Part shown: positions 63,060-64,000 of the stretch, piece by piece
Layout: each line of letters starts with the position of its first letter
Position numbering within the stretch: position 1 is the first letter of the stretch
DNA from: Doris montereyensis
Taxonomy: Eukaryota; Mollusca; Gastropoda; Nudibranchia; Dorididae
DNA: 64,000 nt
Reading direction: 5' to 3'
Assembly (NCBI GenBank): GCA_037039925.1
Contig: JAXRKP010000598.1
Coordinates: 60,001 to 124,000 of the forward strand
Position numbers and translations under genes: made by a program
The notes under the pieces: model-generated
The model's database searches: none
What the model saw: only the letters and a program-made list of their open reading frames with translations
What the model was told of the DNA's origin: nothing

Positions 63060-64000
63060 GGATTTTACAACATCAAGTCATTTTATTCGTTTAGGTTTGG
63101 TTTCCATTATCCGATTTCTACTCACCACGTGCTACAAACCATTCACGCTCACAAACAATAACGTTAAAAGTGACTTTTTATCAACGGCCAGAGACAATGT
63201 CCTGGTGGCCAACGTAAACGACGACTTATTCAAACAATGTATGATCCCCAACGTTGCAGTCGTGAGCCCCGCCCTCCTCAAACGCTCACGACAGTTCCTT
63301 GTTTTGATAACAATCACAACAATGATGAAAATAACAACAACTGGGCAAGACAAACCAACGAAAACATCGCATTTCCTGATAAGCACATCCTAAGGGTTAT
63401 GATGAACTGAGAGTGGCGAAATTCGACACCAACGAACTTAAGACTGTGTCATATAAACATTAACAGCTTAAGAAATGAGTTTGAAGAAATTAAAACTGTT
63501 AAGTGGAAACTGACTTTCTCACTATTTCCGAAACAAAAATCGATGAATCTTTCCGTGGCGCTCTTTTCGAAGTGGAGGGATATAAACTGCAGAGACGGGA
63601 CCGTGATGCCCACCGAGGAGGAATAGCCACGTGGGTGAGATCTGACCTTGTGGCTTGTCGACGTAAAAAACTGGAAAGTGAACAGCTTGAAACAATTGCT
63701 TACGAAATAATGCTTGGCGACTCAAAATGGCTGATTCTCGATGTATACAGACCACCAGCAGTGACCCCGGCTTACTTTACCAAACATTTTACTAGGATGG
63801 TGGAGAGAGCAACGGAATCATACAACAATGTTATTGTCATAGGAGGCATCAATTTTAACATGAAATGTGTTGAGAAGTCAAAAGAACTTGAAGATCTTTG
63901 TGACATTTACGATATAAATAATGTGATAACCCAAAGTATATGTTTCAAAAATATACACAACCCATCCCTTATTGATGAAATTCTCACTAACAAAATAGAA
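63060..64000 (+). mobile_element. 5' part of a second LINE type, running off the window
   Basis: After LRLCHININSLRNEFEEIK (63436-63495), a frameshift leads to an open frame from 63512 to the window end: DFLTISETKIDESF, VEGYKLQRRDRDAHRGGIAT, WLILDVYRPPAV, NNVIVIGGINFNMKC, NPSLIDEILTNKIE. This is the endonuclease of a CR1/Jockey-like non-LTR element, unrelated in detail to the LINE at 51157. The usual GD-NFN catalytic aspartate appears as GGINFN, so the copy looks inactive. The region 63060-63430 is probably its 5' ORF or leader; the boundary is uncertain. Confidence 0.82.

Noticed and set aside
63132..63386. Minus-strand 84-codon frame
   Set aside because: Overlaps the plus-strand LINE leader and has no recognisable domain.

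Overview
The window is animal genomic DNA. It is AT-rich and intron-dense, with long simple-sequence arrays and many tRNA-derived SINEs and non-LTR retrotransposons. Repeat content and protein similarity suggest a mollusc or another lophotrochozoan, but the species cannot be fixed from sequence alone. No prokaryotic, organellar or viral gene set is present.

One host gene dominates. About 37 exons on the + strand, from 8825 to 59700, encode an ATP8A1/ATP8A2-type P4-ATPase (phospholipid flippase) almost end to end. They cover the N-terminal cytosolic segment, TM1-TM2, the actuator domain with DGET, TM3-TM4 with PISL, the P domain with DKTGT, the N domain, the GDGAND hinge, TM5-TM10 and the start of the C-terminal tail. 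All introns are GT-AG. The first exon(s), with the start codon, and the last exon, with the regulatory C-terminus, were not found and probably lie outside the window. Six places need one extra base to keep the conserved frame: exons 1, 2, 3, 5 and 11, and the junction of exons 31 and 32. All six shift the same way, which looks more like assembly indel error than a dead gene.

Layout. 1-8824: upstream noncoding DNA with a 34-bp minisatellite (3613-4699), a LINE 3' fragment, SINEs and a CTA/CTG array. 8825-17476: exons 1-10 (N-terminus, TM1-TM3, actuator domain). 17477-25265: a 7.8 kb intron with a large TC array and a diverged tandem array. 25266-38455: exons 11-23 (TM4, P and N domains). 38480-41620: a minus-strand LINE. 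41959-50877: exons 24-32, with a duplicated TM5-TM6 exon at 46298 and 47839. 51157-54172: a second copy of the same LINE on the plus strand. 54263-59700: exons 33-37 (TM8-TM10, tail). 59701-64000: noncoding DNA, then a different LINE endonuclease running off the window end.

Most notable: (1) a tandemly duplicated, probably mutually exclusive exon covering the exoplasmic TM5-TM6 loop; (2) about sixteen copies of a 140-bp repeat, all in the sense orientation; (3) two near-identical 3-kb LINEs in inverted orientation in one gene; (4) palindromic elements with a tRNA-like head in each arm; (5) several tandem arrays beside exons. I found no evidence for a novel multi-gene system.
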